Source: Pseudomonadota bacterium
GTDB taxonomy: Bacteria; Pseudomonadota; Gammaproteobacteria; Xanthomonadales; Marinicellaceae
NCBI GenBank assembly: GCA_008501575.1
Contig: QQUO01000315.1
Coordinates: forward strand, 1-7,318
DNA: 7,318 bases
Reading direction: 5' to 3'
Numbering within the stretch: the first letter of the stretch is position 1; each line of letters starts with the position of its first letter. Of this stretch, positions 1 through 6,117 are shown one piece after another. A model generated the notes under the pieces. The model saw only the letters and a list, made by a program, of their open reading frames with translations, did no database searches and was not told the DNA's origin. The position numbers and the translations under genes are program-made.

Positions 1-287
1 AAGATTGATTTAAAGGTGATTTGAATGTTGCCAAAGTTGGCTTGTGGTCCGGGTTGATGGTCTTCCAGCTCTTCGCGCTGCTGCTCACTTAAATGTTCAA
101 TACCCACTGTGCTTATTTTTTCAGCGTTGAAAATATCACTGAGAAAAGTTTCTTGTTTGCCCCAAAAAATACTGCCAGAAAAAGTTTCTCCATTGTGCGT
201 CGTAATGGTGCCATAGATAATGGGTTCCGGTGCCGCGTGCAGGCGGGGCATCATCAGGAATACAGCCATAAAGATCAGTAATTTCAT
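1..287 (-). CDS. Exported protein of unknown function, N-terminal part
   Basis: An open frame starts at ATG 287-285 and runs off the left edge of the window without a stop, giving 95 complete codons. It begins MKLLIFMAVFLMMPRLHA, a typical Sec signal peptide: Lys2, a hydrophobic core at residues 3-13, and a likely signal peptidase I site after Ala18 (L-H-A|A). The mature part starts APEPIIYGTITTHNGETFSG and is soluble, with a beta-rich start (GTITT, ETFSGSIFWG) and an acidic helix around residues 65-77 (EHLSEQQREELED). The product is probably periplasmic or surface-located. I recall similar GTITT..GE...G.I.WG openings in conserved hypothetical secreted proteins, but I know no function. No Shine-Dalgarno sequence is visible before the ATG; this start is chosen because it gives the complete signal peptide. 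The gene is divergent from the diguanylate cyclase gene at 545. A short plus-strand frame at 93-281 is its shadow. Confidence 0.72.
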   Translation of the reverse strand, partial: MKLLIFMAVFLMMPRLHAAPEPIIYGTITTHNGETFSGSIFWGKQETFLSDIFNAEKISTVGIEHLSEQQREELEDHQPGPQANFGNIQITFKSI

Positions 288-392
288 GAGAAGACGTGTC
301 CGGTAAAGCCATGATTATGGCAGAATTTAGTTTTGATTACATGTATCAAAGGTCCTGAATTTGTATAGTTATCGTGAATTAAAAATGGATTA

Positions 393-434
393 TTGAGTCC
401 TCACTCGGTCTCCGTTGAGGGTCATTGGGCTCAA
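393..434. repeat. Structured inverted repeat in the divergent promoter region
   Basis: Outer arms TTGAG (393-397) and CTCAA (430-434) enclose inner arms CCTCA (399-403) and TGAGG (416-420). Inside these, CGG (406-408) and CCG (412-414) close a TCT loop. An alternative pairing uses TTGAGTCC (393-400) with GGGCTCAA (427-434). It lies between two divergent genes, so it does not sit where a terminator for either would be. There is no T-run right after it on either strand. It could be a leader structure, a protein-binding site or a small repeat; the sequence does not decide which. Confidence 0.4.
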
Positions 435-462
435 ATAAAATCTGTGGCAATTAACAATCCTT

Positions 463-480
463 AGTCACTTCAAAATGACT
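463..480. promoter_or_regulatory. Possible operator dyad
   Basis: AGTCA (463-467) and TGACT (476-480) form a perfect 5-bp dyad with an 8-nt spacer, extended by flanking T/A bases (TT on the left, TAA on the right). It ends six bases before the proposed -35 element of the diguanylate cyclase gene, a common place for an activator site. The half-sites are short, so chance is a real alternative. Confidence 0.25.
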
Positions 481-485
481 TAAAA

Positions 486-514
486 TTGATTTAGCGGTTA
501 CATTGATTTATATT
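486..514 (+). promoter_or_regulatory. Putative sigma70 promoter for the diguanylate cyclase gene
   Basis: A -35 element TTGATT (486-491, four of six consensus bases) is followed after exactly 17 bases by a -10 element TATATT (509-514, five of six). Transcription would start near 521, giving a leader of about 24 nt before ATG 545. AGGGTGA at about 519-525 is too far from the ATG (about 19 nt) to be a normal ribosome binding site. Confidence 0.5.
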
Positions 515-544
515 ATTTAGGGTGAATCAGCTTAATCAATCCAT

Positions 545-1732
545 ATGAATGCCCCAGGTGAAGCCAGTCAGCAGCTTATGGCTTCCATTGATGTGGCACT
601 AAACACCTGGGCAATTGTGACACAGCTGGCTATCTTGATGGTTTTTACCGTGGTATTTCTGACTTTGTGGTTACATTTTCCACGGCGAGCCATTTCTTTT
701 TGGTTGTTGGCCTGGTTAAGTAATTTACTGGCGCTGTTGTGTATTTTTGCCGTTCTTGCGGGTGCTGATCGATTTTCACCGATAACACTGAAGGCTTTAT
801 ATTTGTTGTATGCCTGCGGAAAAGTTTGGTTTGCTGTGCTATTAATCATTGGCCTCGGTCGCTATTTAAATCGCCTCGATATCTTTCGAACAAAATTCAT
901 CCTGTCACTGGCTCTAATGACATTTATGTCCGCCGGAATTTTATTAATCAGTCCATTGGACACATTAGATATTCAGATTATTGTGTATTGGCTGGTGGGT
1001 TTTGTTTTGTTCATCGGCGGTGGTTTGTTTTTATTTAAAAAGAATTTTCACAGCGGTAAAATCTTGCAGCTGGTGATGAGTTTGGAAGGGGTGGTGTTTT
1101 TACACCATGCCGTGGTATTAACACCCACGTTTTGGGGGCAGCAGGTACCACATTACATGACCAGAATATCTTTTTTTGATTCCATCTCTGAACTCATTGT
1201 TGGAATCACCTGTGTACTGGCCATTTTGAACCGTGTTATTGATGAAATTCGGAACCGCAATGCAGAACTTGAAACAGCACAAACATCGTTGCGTGATCTG
1301 GTTGATGAAGATCCACTTACCAAACTATGGAATCGCAGAAAACTCGAATCATTTAAACTTGAACAAGAAGAGATGGCCACCTTATTGTATATAGATGTTG
1401 ATCGATTTAAACAAATCAATGATCAATGGGGACATGCTGTTGGTGACACTTGTTTAAAAAGGGTTTCAGTGGCTATGCGCCAATACTTTAAGAAAAATGC
1501 CAGTTTATTCCGTTTAGGTGGCGATGAATTTCTGGCCATAATTAAGAATCAAAGCCCGGAAGAAATTTCCCCCGCCATTACCAAATTTCAAAACAGTCTG
1601 GCCACTGCAGATTCATCAGGTCCGGGCATCAGTTTGTCGTTGGGCCTAAAAACCATGGCATACAGTGACTCACTCAGCCATGCCATACAGGGTGCTGATG
1701 GGGCAATGTATCAGGCTAAAGCTATGAAGTGA
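545..1732 (+). CDS. Membrane-anchored diguanylate cyclase (GGDEF protein)
   Basis: This 395-residue protein should make cyclic di-GMP from two GTP at the inner membrane. The N-terminal ~230 residues hold about seven hydrophobic segments (near 23-43, 48-72, 84-104, 116-136, 143-164, 173-193, 211-230), a MASE-like sensory region that I cannot assign to a named family. A short linking helix (about 230-253) leads into the GGDEF domain, which opens with DEDPLTKLWNRR (254-265). Active-site residues are all present: metal-binding Asp284 in IDVDRFK, Asn292 and Asp301 for guanine contact, the GGDEF motif at 325-329, and ADGAMYQAK near the end. The product-inhibition I-site (RxxD five residues before GGDEF) is missing; KKNA stands there, so feedback inhibition by that route is unlikely. 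No EAL domain is present. Start: ATG 545 has no close Shine-Dalgarno; Met12 is a possible alternative. It has its own likely promoter at 486-514 and is probably monocistronic, with 246 bp before the next gene. Confidence 0.93.
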   Translation: MNAPGEASQQLMASIDVALNTWAIVTQLAILMVFTVVFLTLWLHFPRRAISFWLLAWLSNLLALLCIFAVLAGADRFSPITLKALYLLYACGKVWFAVLLIIGLGRYLNRLDIFRTKFILSLALMTFMSAGILLISPLDTLDIQIIVYWLVGFVLFIGGGLFLFKKNFHSGKILQLVMSLEGVVFLHHAVVLTPTFWGQQVPHYMTRISFFDSISELIVGITCVLAILNRVIDEIRNRNAELETAQTSLRDLVDEDPLTKLWNRRKLESFKLEQEEMATLLYIDVDRFKQINDQWGHAVGDTCLKRVSVAMRQYFKKNASLFRLGGDEFLAIIKNQSPEEISPAITKFQNSLATADSSGPGISLSLGLKTMAYSDSLSHAIQGADGAMYQAKAMK

Positions 1733-1744
1733 ATCATATTGATG

Positions 1745-1776
1745 TCTGTTTTGGCATTCATGGTAAATAAAACAGA
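1745..1776 (+). repeat. Inverted repeat after the diguanylate cyclase gene
   Basis: TCTGTTTT (1745-1752) and AAAACAGA (1769-1776) form a perfect 8-bp stem with a 16-nt loop, starting 12 bases after the stop codon. The position suits a transcription end, but the stem is AT-rich and no T-run follows on the plus strand, so it is not a convincing intrinsic terminator. The rest of 1777-1978 shows no gene. It holds a TATAAT at 1875-1880 that could serve the methyltransferase gene, but no good -35 element lies at the right distance. Confidence 0.3.
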
Positions 1777-1978
1777 AATATACGGGACAGGCATCAAATC
1801 TAATTTCACAGGCGGTTTATTCCATCATTCGGGTGAGTCTTAAGTAAATTTCTAATGTTCATTTGCTGTTGAACTATAATGTATTCACTGACTTGAGTAT
1901 TCTGTATCAAACCAATGAAAGCAATACGTTCTTAACAGCACATTAAAATAAATCACAACAACATTATCGATACCAATA

Positions 1979-2578
1979 ATGACAGAATTTTGGGACCAAT
2001 TATTTAAAGAACAACAGGAAATGTGGGGTTTTGAACCGGCACAATCTACACGACTGACCAATGATTTTTTTATAGCACACAATGTCAAAAATGTACTCAT
2101 TCCGGGTATTGGCTATGGCAGGAATGCCCGAATTTTCATGGAGAATGGAATGACCGTGACAGGCATTGAAATTTCCCAAACAGCCATTGATTTAGCGCAC
2201 AAACATTTCGGTAACGATTTAATGATTCATCAGGGTTCAGTCACTGAAATGCCATTTGATGACAAACTGTATGACGGTATTTATAGTTATGCGCTCATTC
2301 AATTGTTGGATAAAAACGCCAGAAAAAAATTTATCCAAGATTGCTTCAATCAATTAAGTGATAACGGCCATATGGTTTTTGCGACTGTTACCAAGCAAGC
2401 ACCACTTTATGGCCAAGGCGTTTGTATCGGCCGAGACAGATATGAAATGGCACCCGGTTTAACCATGTTCTTTTATGACCAAGAAACGATACAAGATGAA
2501 TTTGGGCAAGCTGGTCTATGTGAAGTTACAGAAGTGGCCGATATTTATCCTTTTTATCTGATCAAATGTAAAAAATAA
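1979..2578 (+). CDS. Class I SAM-dependent methyltransferase
   Basis: This 199-residue cytoplasmic protein has the Rossmann-like fold of class I methyltransferases and should transfer a methyl group from S-adenosylmethionine to an unidentified, probably small, acceptor. Motif I is VLIPGIGYGRNA (39-50), with the GxGxG-like loop but Pro in place of the usual acidic residue. Glu64 at the end of strand 2 (VTGIEIS) would hold the ribose. GSVTEMPF (86-93) is the adenine-side loop, YDGIYSYALIQLL (98-110) is motif IV, and LSDNGHMVFAT (126-136) is strand 5. The opening EFWDQLFKEQQEMWGFEP resembles the N-terminal cap of TPMT/TehB-like small-molecule methyltransferases. The length is that of a bare catalytic domain. 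The start is kept at ATG 1979 although no Shine-Dalgarno is visible, because the N-terminal segment looks conserved in the family; Met15 would remove it. It converges with the M28 peptidase gene, with a hairpin between them. From memory the sequence is strikingly like proteins of Bacteroidetes, so transfer is possible. Confidence 0.88.
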   Translation: MTEFWDQLFKEQQEMWGFEPAQSTRLTNDFFIAHNVKNVLIPGIGYGRNARIFMENGMTVTGIEISQTAIDLAHKHFGNDLMIHQGSVTEMPFDDKLYDGIYSYALIQLLDKNARKKFIQDCFNQLSDNGHMVFATVTKQAPLYGQGVCIGRDRYEMAPGLTMFFYDQETIQDEFGQAGLCEVTEVADIYPFYLIKCKK

Positions 2579-2592
2579 TATTCAAATTTAAA

Positions 2593-2677
2593 GCGCACTT
2601 TTCATCAAAGAAAACAAGGTATCAATCCATGAATTTACAATAAGTGACTTGATCCTTGTTTTCTTGATAATTTGCGC
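2593..2677. repeat. Long imperfect hairpin between convergent genes, possible bidirectional terminator
   Basis: The left arm at 2604-2625 (ATCAAAGAAAACAAGG, then TATCAA) pairs with the right arm at 2649-2668. The match is a 20-bp stem broken only by one extra A (within 2607-2609) and one extra T (2620). The loop is 23 nt (2626-2648). Outer arms GCGCA (2593-2597) and TGCGC (2673-2677) enclose the whole, making an 85-bp element. It fills almost the entire gap between the methyltransferase stop (2578) and the peptidase stop (2692). That suits a shared terminator, but no clean T-run follows on either strand. A small mobile repeat (MITE-like) is the main alternative. Confidence 0.6.
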
Positions 2678-2691
2678 AGTAAAAATATAAC

Positions 2692-4365
2692 TTAATCTTG
2701 GCGTTGTTTATCACGGATTTCTTTGAACTCCGTGCCTTCATTCCACTTCGGCCAGTCGTTACTGTTGATTATGTCTAATCCGGTGAGAAAATACAGTTTA
2801 AGGTCTTCAACCGCACCGTTCAGATCCCAGCTTTCATGGTATTCATCAGATGGCGCATGATAGTGTTCGGCGGTGTATTCGGCTTCTTTTTGCTTGCCGT
2901 ATTCAATACCTTTCAGTTTGTGGTCAATGCCATTATTGGGGTACAGCATCGGCACACCGTATTTGGCCAGCTCAAAGTGATCTGAGCGGTAATAATAACC
3001 ATTTTCCGGCATGGAATCGGGTCTCAGTACACGATTTTGGGTTTTGGCTTGTTTCGCCAGATAATCATCGAGTTGGCTCATGCCGTAACCAACCACAGTC
3101 ACATCATGGGTTGGGCCAAAGTTATTCAGACCATCCATATTGAGTCCGGGGACGGTTTTTTCTAAAGGAAAGATGGGGTGTGCGGCGTAATAAGCCGAGC
3201 CGAGTAAACCTTGTTCTTCGGCGGTAACGGCCATAAACACCACAGTCCGTTTAGGCTTTTCCGGCAAACTGGCAAAAGCTTTGGCCAGCTCAATGAGACC
3301 ACCGGTGCCGGTGGCATTATCCAGTGCGCCATTAAAAATATTATCGCCTTCCATGGTGGGGTCAATGCCTAAGTGATCCCAATGCGCCATGTAAATAAAG
3401 ACTTCATCCGGTGACTCACTGCCTTCAATCATGGCCACCACATTTTGTGAGTCCAGTTGTTCGACGTTGTTTTGAATGCTTGCCGAAGCGGTTAAATTCA
3501 TGTCAATGGCTTTGAAGCCTCTGGTTTGTGCCGCGGTATACATGTCTTTAAAATCTAAACCGGATCGATTGAATAAGTCTCTCGCGGTGTCTTTCGTCAC
3601 CCAACCCTCAATTAAAGACAGTTGTTCACCCTTATCTTGTCTGACCATATCAAATTGTGGGCCGGTCCAGCTGGACGCCACCGTTGACCAGGGGTAGGCC
3701 GCTGGTTTGGTGTCATGAATAATAATGGCTGCAGCTGCACCCTGTCGGGCGGCTTCATCGTATTTATAATCCCAGCGACCATAATAGGTCATGCTGTTGC
3801 CATTAAATAAATTATCGTCCTGGGTGGCGTAACCCGGATCATTGACCAGCATCACCACTGTTTTACCGCTTACATCCATATCGGCATAATCATTCCAGTT
3901 TTGTTCCGGGGCATTGATACCATATCCAACAAATACCAACTCGCTGTCATCAATGGCCACGGATTCAGTTTGCTGCCGAGTCCATATCACTTGTTCTTTG
4001 GTGTAGTGTAAAGTCAAATCCTGACCTGAATCGTCATGAATGGTTAGGCTTGGTTTGTTAATGGCTTCAACTGAGGTTAGCGGCACGGCTTGTGTATAAC
4101 TGTCGCCATTGCCGGGTTTAAGACCCGCGGCTTTAAATTCTTTAATTAAATAATCAACGGTTAAAACTTCACCTTCCGTACCCGGGCCACGCCCACCGAA
4201 CTCATCAGAAGCCAGGATTTTTATGTGGTTTGTTAATGATTCGACTGTCATGGCATTGGCACCGACTTGTACAGTGTTATTAACTGTTATAGTTGTCTCT
4301 TGTGTTTGCGGTTCTTGGCTGCATCCAAATAAGAATATGGACAATACACAGATAAGTGATTTCAT
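2692..4365 (-). CDS. M28-family zinc metallopeptidase lipoprotein
   Basis: This 557-residue envelope protein should be an aminopeptidase-type hydrolase with two zinc ions. It starts MKSLICVLSIFLFGCSQ, a lipoprotein signal with lipobox LFGC and lipidated Cys15; Ser at +2 predicts outer-membrane sorting by the E. coli rule. The SDEFGGRGPGTEGE segment (53-66) is typical of large M28 lipoproteins. Residues about 140-290 form a PA-domain-like insert. The catalytic domain shows the expected ligands: His328 and Asp330 in HWDHLG, bridging Asp349 in GALDNATG, catalytic Glu383 and zinc-binding Glu384 in TAEEQG, Asp411 in NMDG, and His503 in YHAPSDE. Nothing essential is missing. An in-frame ATG at 4437 would add 24 residues before the signal peptide. 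ATG 4365 is preferred because AGGAG lies 10 nt upstream and the signal peptide then begins at Met1. The true substrate (dipeptides, or another amide) cannot be told from sequence. Its promoter is unclear; a weak TTGACT/TAAACA pair reads leftward at 4472-4444. Confidence 0.93.
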   Translation of the reverse strand: MKSLICVLSIFLFGCSQEPQTQETTITVNNTVQVGANAMTVESLTNHIKILASDEFGGRGPGTEGEVLTVDYLIKEFKAAGLKPGNGDSYTQAVPLTSVEAINKPSLTIHDDSGQDLTLHYTKEQVIWTRQQTESVAIDDSELVFVGYGINAPEQNWNDYADMDVSGKTVVMLVNDPGYATQDDNLFNGNSMTYYGRWDYKYDEAARQGAAAAIIIHDTKPAAYPWSTVASSWTGPQFDMVRQDKGEQLSLIEGWVTKDTARDLFNRSGLDFKDMYTAAQTRGFKAIDMNLTASASIQNNVEQLDSQNVVAMIEGSESPDEVFIYMAHWDHLGIDPTMEGDNIFNGALDNATGTGGLIELAKAFASLPEKPKRTVVFMAVTAEEQGLLGSAYYAAHPIFPLEKTVPGLNMDGLNNFGPTHDVTVVGYGMSQLDDYLAKQAKTQNRVLRPDSMPENGYYYRSDHFELAKYGVPMLYPNNGIDHKLKGIEYGKQKEAEYTAEHYHAPSDEYHESWDLNGAVEDLKLYFLTGLDIINSNDWPKWNEGTEFKEIRDKQRQD

Positions 4366-4375
4366 GGTTGCTTGA

Positions 4376-4380
4376 CTCCT
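4376..4380 (-). promoter_or_regulatory. Ribosome binding site that fixes the M28 peptidase start
   Basis: On the minus strand AGGAG lies 10 nt before ATG 4365-4363. It is the only clear Shine-Dalgarno sequence in front of any gene in this window. It supports the lipoprotein start over the longer frame that begins at 4437. Confidence 0.7.
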
Positions 4381-4453
4381 AAAGGGTATAAAGTGATACG
4401 TGATGATTTGGCTGAAATGAAACAGTTTCTTTCTCATAAGCCATGTTTAATGG

Positions 4454-4480
4454 TTTGGTTGGCTAAAGTCAACTACCCAA
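4454..4480. repeat. REP-like bulged hairpin, copy 1
   Basis: A 27-nt unit: stem GTTGGC (4458-4463), loop TAAA, stem GTCAAC (4468-4473, one G-U pair), then a 3-nt bulge (TAC) and an outer CCAA (4477-4480) that pairs mostly with TTTG (4454-4457). It matches the inverted unit at 4531-4557 at 21 of 27 positions with the same stem, loop and bulge layout. It lies between divergent genes, so a terminator role is unlikely. Confidence 0.55.
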
Positions 4481-4530
4481 GATAAATATGACATATTTGA
4501 ATTAAGGCGACTTTTAAAATATTGGGTAAT

Positions 4531-4557
4531 TTGGGCCGTCGGCTTTAGCCGACCCAA
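4531..4557. repeat. REP-like bulged hairpin, copy 2 (inverted)
   Basis: TTGG (4531-4534), a 3-nt bulge GCC, stem GTCGGC (4538-4543), loop TTTA, stem GCCGAC (4548-4553), then CCAA (4554-4557). All stem pairs are Watson-Crick. Read on the minus strand it has the same architecture as copy 1. The two units are separated by 50 nt in opposite orientation, as in REP doublets (REPINs). Although GTTTTATT follows on the plus strand, no plus-strand gene ends upstream, so a terminator is a poor explanation. Confidence 0.6.
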
Positions 4558-4648
4558 GTTTTATTATGTCTGTGATTGTTAAGTATAACGTCAAAAATAG
4601 AAAGCTTTATTATGATAATATCTTGATTCTTACCGATATAAAAACGCC

Positions 4649-5143
4649 ATGCAAAATAACAAGTCTATATTTATAGTTCAGTTTATAGCGATTATAACGT
4701 TAGCTACTGCGCTGTATTCTCTGCCCGGTGTTATCAAACTCATTTGGTGGGAATTGAGTTCTTCGTCTCTAAGCCATAGCTGGTCTGATATTTATTGGCA
4801 GAATTTATTATGGACTGTGTGGATTGCTCTTCTGCTTGTTTTGAAAATGGTCGTGGCCTATGGTTTGTTTAGAATTCGGGTATGGGCGTGGTGTTTTGCG
4901 CTATGTGTACTCACTGTTGATTTTTTGATTAGATTATCCGGAATAATCACTATTTGGCTACATCGGCAGCCCGGGCCGCCACCGGCTTTCAATGCGGGTG
5001 AAGGGGGTGCTGTTGTGATTGGGTCTTTGAGTCACTGGCCCATGTATTTATGGGCCGCTTATAGTCTTATTTTAATCATTATACTGTTACAAAAGCCTAT
5101 ACGAAGTGTGTTTAAAACGAATTCTTCGTCGGATTCAATATGA
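4649..5143 (+). CDS. Small multi-pass membrane protein of unknown function
   Basis: This 164-residue protein has four predicted membrane helices, near residues 7-27, 52-74, 77-103 and 130-148. I do not recognise the family and assign no function. Loop 1 (34-51) is rich in Ser and Trp. The loop between helices 3 and 4 (HRQPGPPPAFNAGEGG, 105-120) is Pro/Gly-rich. The GLFRIRVWAWCFAL stretch (72-85) has the basic-then-aromatic junction common in small inner-membrane proteins with two helical hairpins. The C-terminus is short, with a basic patch and Ser-rich tail (KPIRSVFKTNSSSDSI). Start ATG 4649 is the first Met before helix 1; no Shine-Dalgarno is visible. A GATAAT at 4614-4619 may be a -10 element, but its -35 is poor. 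It is divergent from the peptidase gene and 101 bp before the LysR regulator gene on the same strand. A link to that regulator is possible but unproven. Confidence 0.75.
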   Translation: MQNNKSIFIVQFIAIITLATALYSLPGVIKLIWWELSSSSLSHSWSDIYWQNLLWTVWIALLLVLKMVVAYGLFRIRVWAWCFALCVLTVDFLIRLSGIITIWLHRQPGPPPAFNAGEGGAVVIGSLSHWPMYLWAAYSLILIIILLQKPIRSVFKTNSSSDSI

Positions 5144-5214
5144 GAATGAGATAAGCTTAGAAGATTGTCTCTGTAAAATAATAATAGACTTTCGGGCAAT
5201 GAAAATGTAGCATC

Positions 5215-5232
5215 TTTATTAATCAGAATAAA
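5215..5232. promoter_or_regulatory. AT-rich dyad just before the LysR gene
   Basis: TTTATT (5215-5220) and AATAAA (5227-5232) form a perfect 6-bp dyad with a 6-nt spacer, ending 12 bases before ATG 5245. The same arms, with a 3-nt spacer, lie just before adhC (6343-6357). It could be an autoregulatory site, but AT-rich arms occur easily by chance. Confidence 0.25.
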
Positions 5233-5244
5233 TTGTTGCGTGTT

Positions 5245-6111
5245 ATGTATAAATGGGAAGGCATCAGTGAATTTGTTGCCGTTGCAGAAGAAAATAGTTT
5301 TACAGCGGCTGCCAAAAGACTGGGTATTTCCACCGCACAAGTGAGTCGTCAGGTCAGTCGTTTGGAGTCCAGGATTGCCACAAAATTATTTATCCGCACC
5401 ACCCGTCATGTGGCCTTAACGGAATTGGGTGACACGTATTATCACCATTGTCGCCGTGCACTGGATGGTTTACAGGAAGCCGAACGGGCCATCACAGATT
5501 TACAAAACATCATCACCGGTAAATTACGAATTTCCGCACCGGTTATTTATGGCGAGCGCCGTGTGGCGCCTCTGATTCATGATTTTATGAAGCAACACAA
5601 GTCCCTTGAGGTTGATTTACATTTAACCAACAGACAGGTTAATGTGGTGGATGAAAGTTTTGATTTGGTGATTCGTTTGGGCGAGCTGGAAAGTTCCAGT
5701 TTGATGGCTAAAAAATTGACCTCTCGAAAACAAGTGGTGTGTGCATCGCCGGCTTATATCGAACAAGAAGGCATGCCTTTTACCTTAAAAGAACTGAATG
5801 AGCATAATTGCTTGCGTGGGGCGACTGAGTACTGGCGGTTTATAGACAAGGGACAAATTGTTCATATACCGGTTAAAGGCAGTATCAGTTGTAATATTGG
5901 TCTGTCCCTTTTGGATGCAGCCTTAAAAGGTTTGGGTATCACGCAACTACCTGATTATTATGTCACGGATTATATTGAAGATAAAATTCTGGTGCCACTG
6001 TTAGAAAAGTACCAAGTTCCTGAAGAGGATATCTGGGCGCTTTACCCCTATAACCGTTACTTATCGCCAAAGGTCCGCAAGCTCATCGATTATTTGGCCG
6101 ATAAACTCTAA
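5245..6111 (+). CDS. gfnR: LysR-type regulator, GfnR-like, of formaldehyde detoxification
   Basis: This 288-residue cytoplasmic DNA-binding protein has standard LysR length and layout. A winged helix-turn-helix lies at residues about 4-62 (FVAVAEENSFTAAAKRLGISTAQVSRQVSRLE), followed by a linker helix (63-90) and a type 2 periplasmic-binding-protein effector domain (about 92-288) of the CrgA-like group. Its opening (MYKWEGISEFVAVAE) and end (NRYLSPKVRKLIDYLADKL) match, from memory, the LysR protein beside adhC in pseudomonads (GfnR, PA3630), an activator of glutathione-dependent formaldehyde removal. The adjacent adhC supports this, so the symbol is an orthology inference, not a proof. Four cysteines (69, 166, 189, 216) are present, but I cannot link them to sensing. 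ATG 5245 is chosen over TTG 5233 because family members start at MYKWEGIS; no Shine-Dalgarno is visible. Unlike many LysR genes it is co-oriented with its likely target, separated by a 260-bp gap that holds a repeat-like block and the target promoter. Confidence 0.9.
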   Translation: MYKWEGISEFVAVAEENSFTAAAKRLGISTAQVSRQVSRLESRIATKLFIRTTRHVALTELGDTYYHHCRRALDGLQEAERAITDLQNIITGKLRISAPVIYGERRVAPLIHDFMKQHKSLEVDLHLTNRQVNVVDESFDLVIRLGELESSSLMAKKLTSRKQVVCASPAYIEQEGMPFTLKELNEHNCLRGATEYWRFIDKGQIVHIPVKGSISCNIGLSLLDAALKGLGITQLPDYYVTDYIEDKILVPLLEKYQVPEEDIWALYPYNRYLSPKVRKLIDYLADKL

Positions 6112-6117
6112 AAAGAA

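Noticed and set aside
93..281. Plus-strand open frame of 62 residues
   Set aside because: It lies opposite the exported-protein gene, which has a clear signal peptide; the plus-strand frame has no recognisable features.
2850..3143. Plus-strand open frame inside the M28 gene
   Set aside because: It is antisense to a catalytic domain with all metal ligands intact, and its translation has no domain-like pattern. The same holds for the frames at 3476-3697 (plus) and 3162-3365 (minus).
4366..4437. Longer M28 peptidase start at ATG 4437 (24 extra residues)
   Set aside because: It would bury the lipoprotein signal peptide behind a polar, basic extension. ATG 4365 has AGGAG 10 nt upstream and begins the signal sequence directly.
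4531..4565. Hairpin followed by GTTTTATT as an intrinsic terminator
   Set aside because: The flanking genes diverge, so neither ends here, and a second inverted copy of the same structure lies 50 nt away. A REP-like element explains this better.
5233..5244. TTG start for the LysR gene
   Set aside because: It adds only four residues (M-L-R-V) before the family-typical MYKWEGIS start and has no ribosome binding site.
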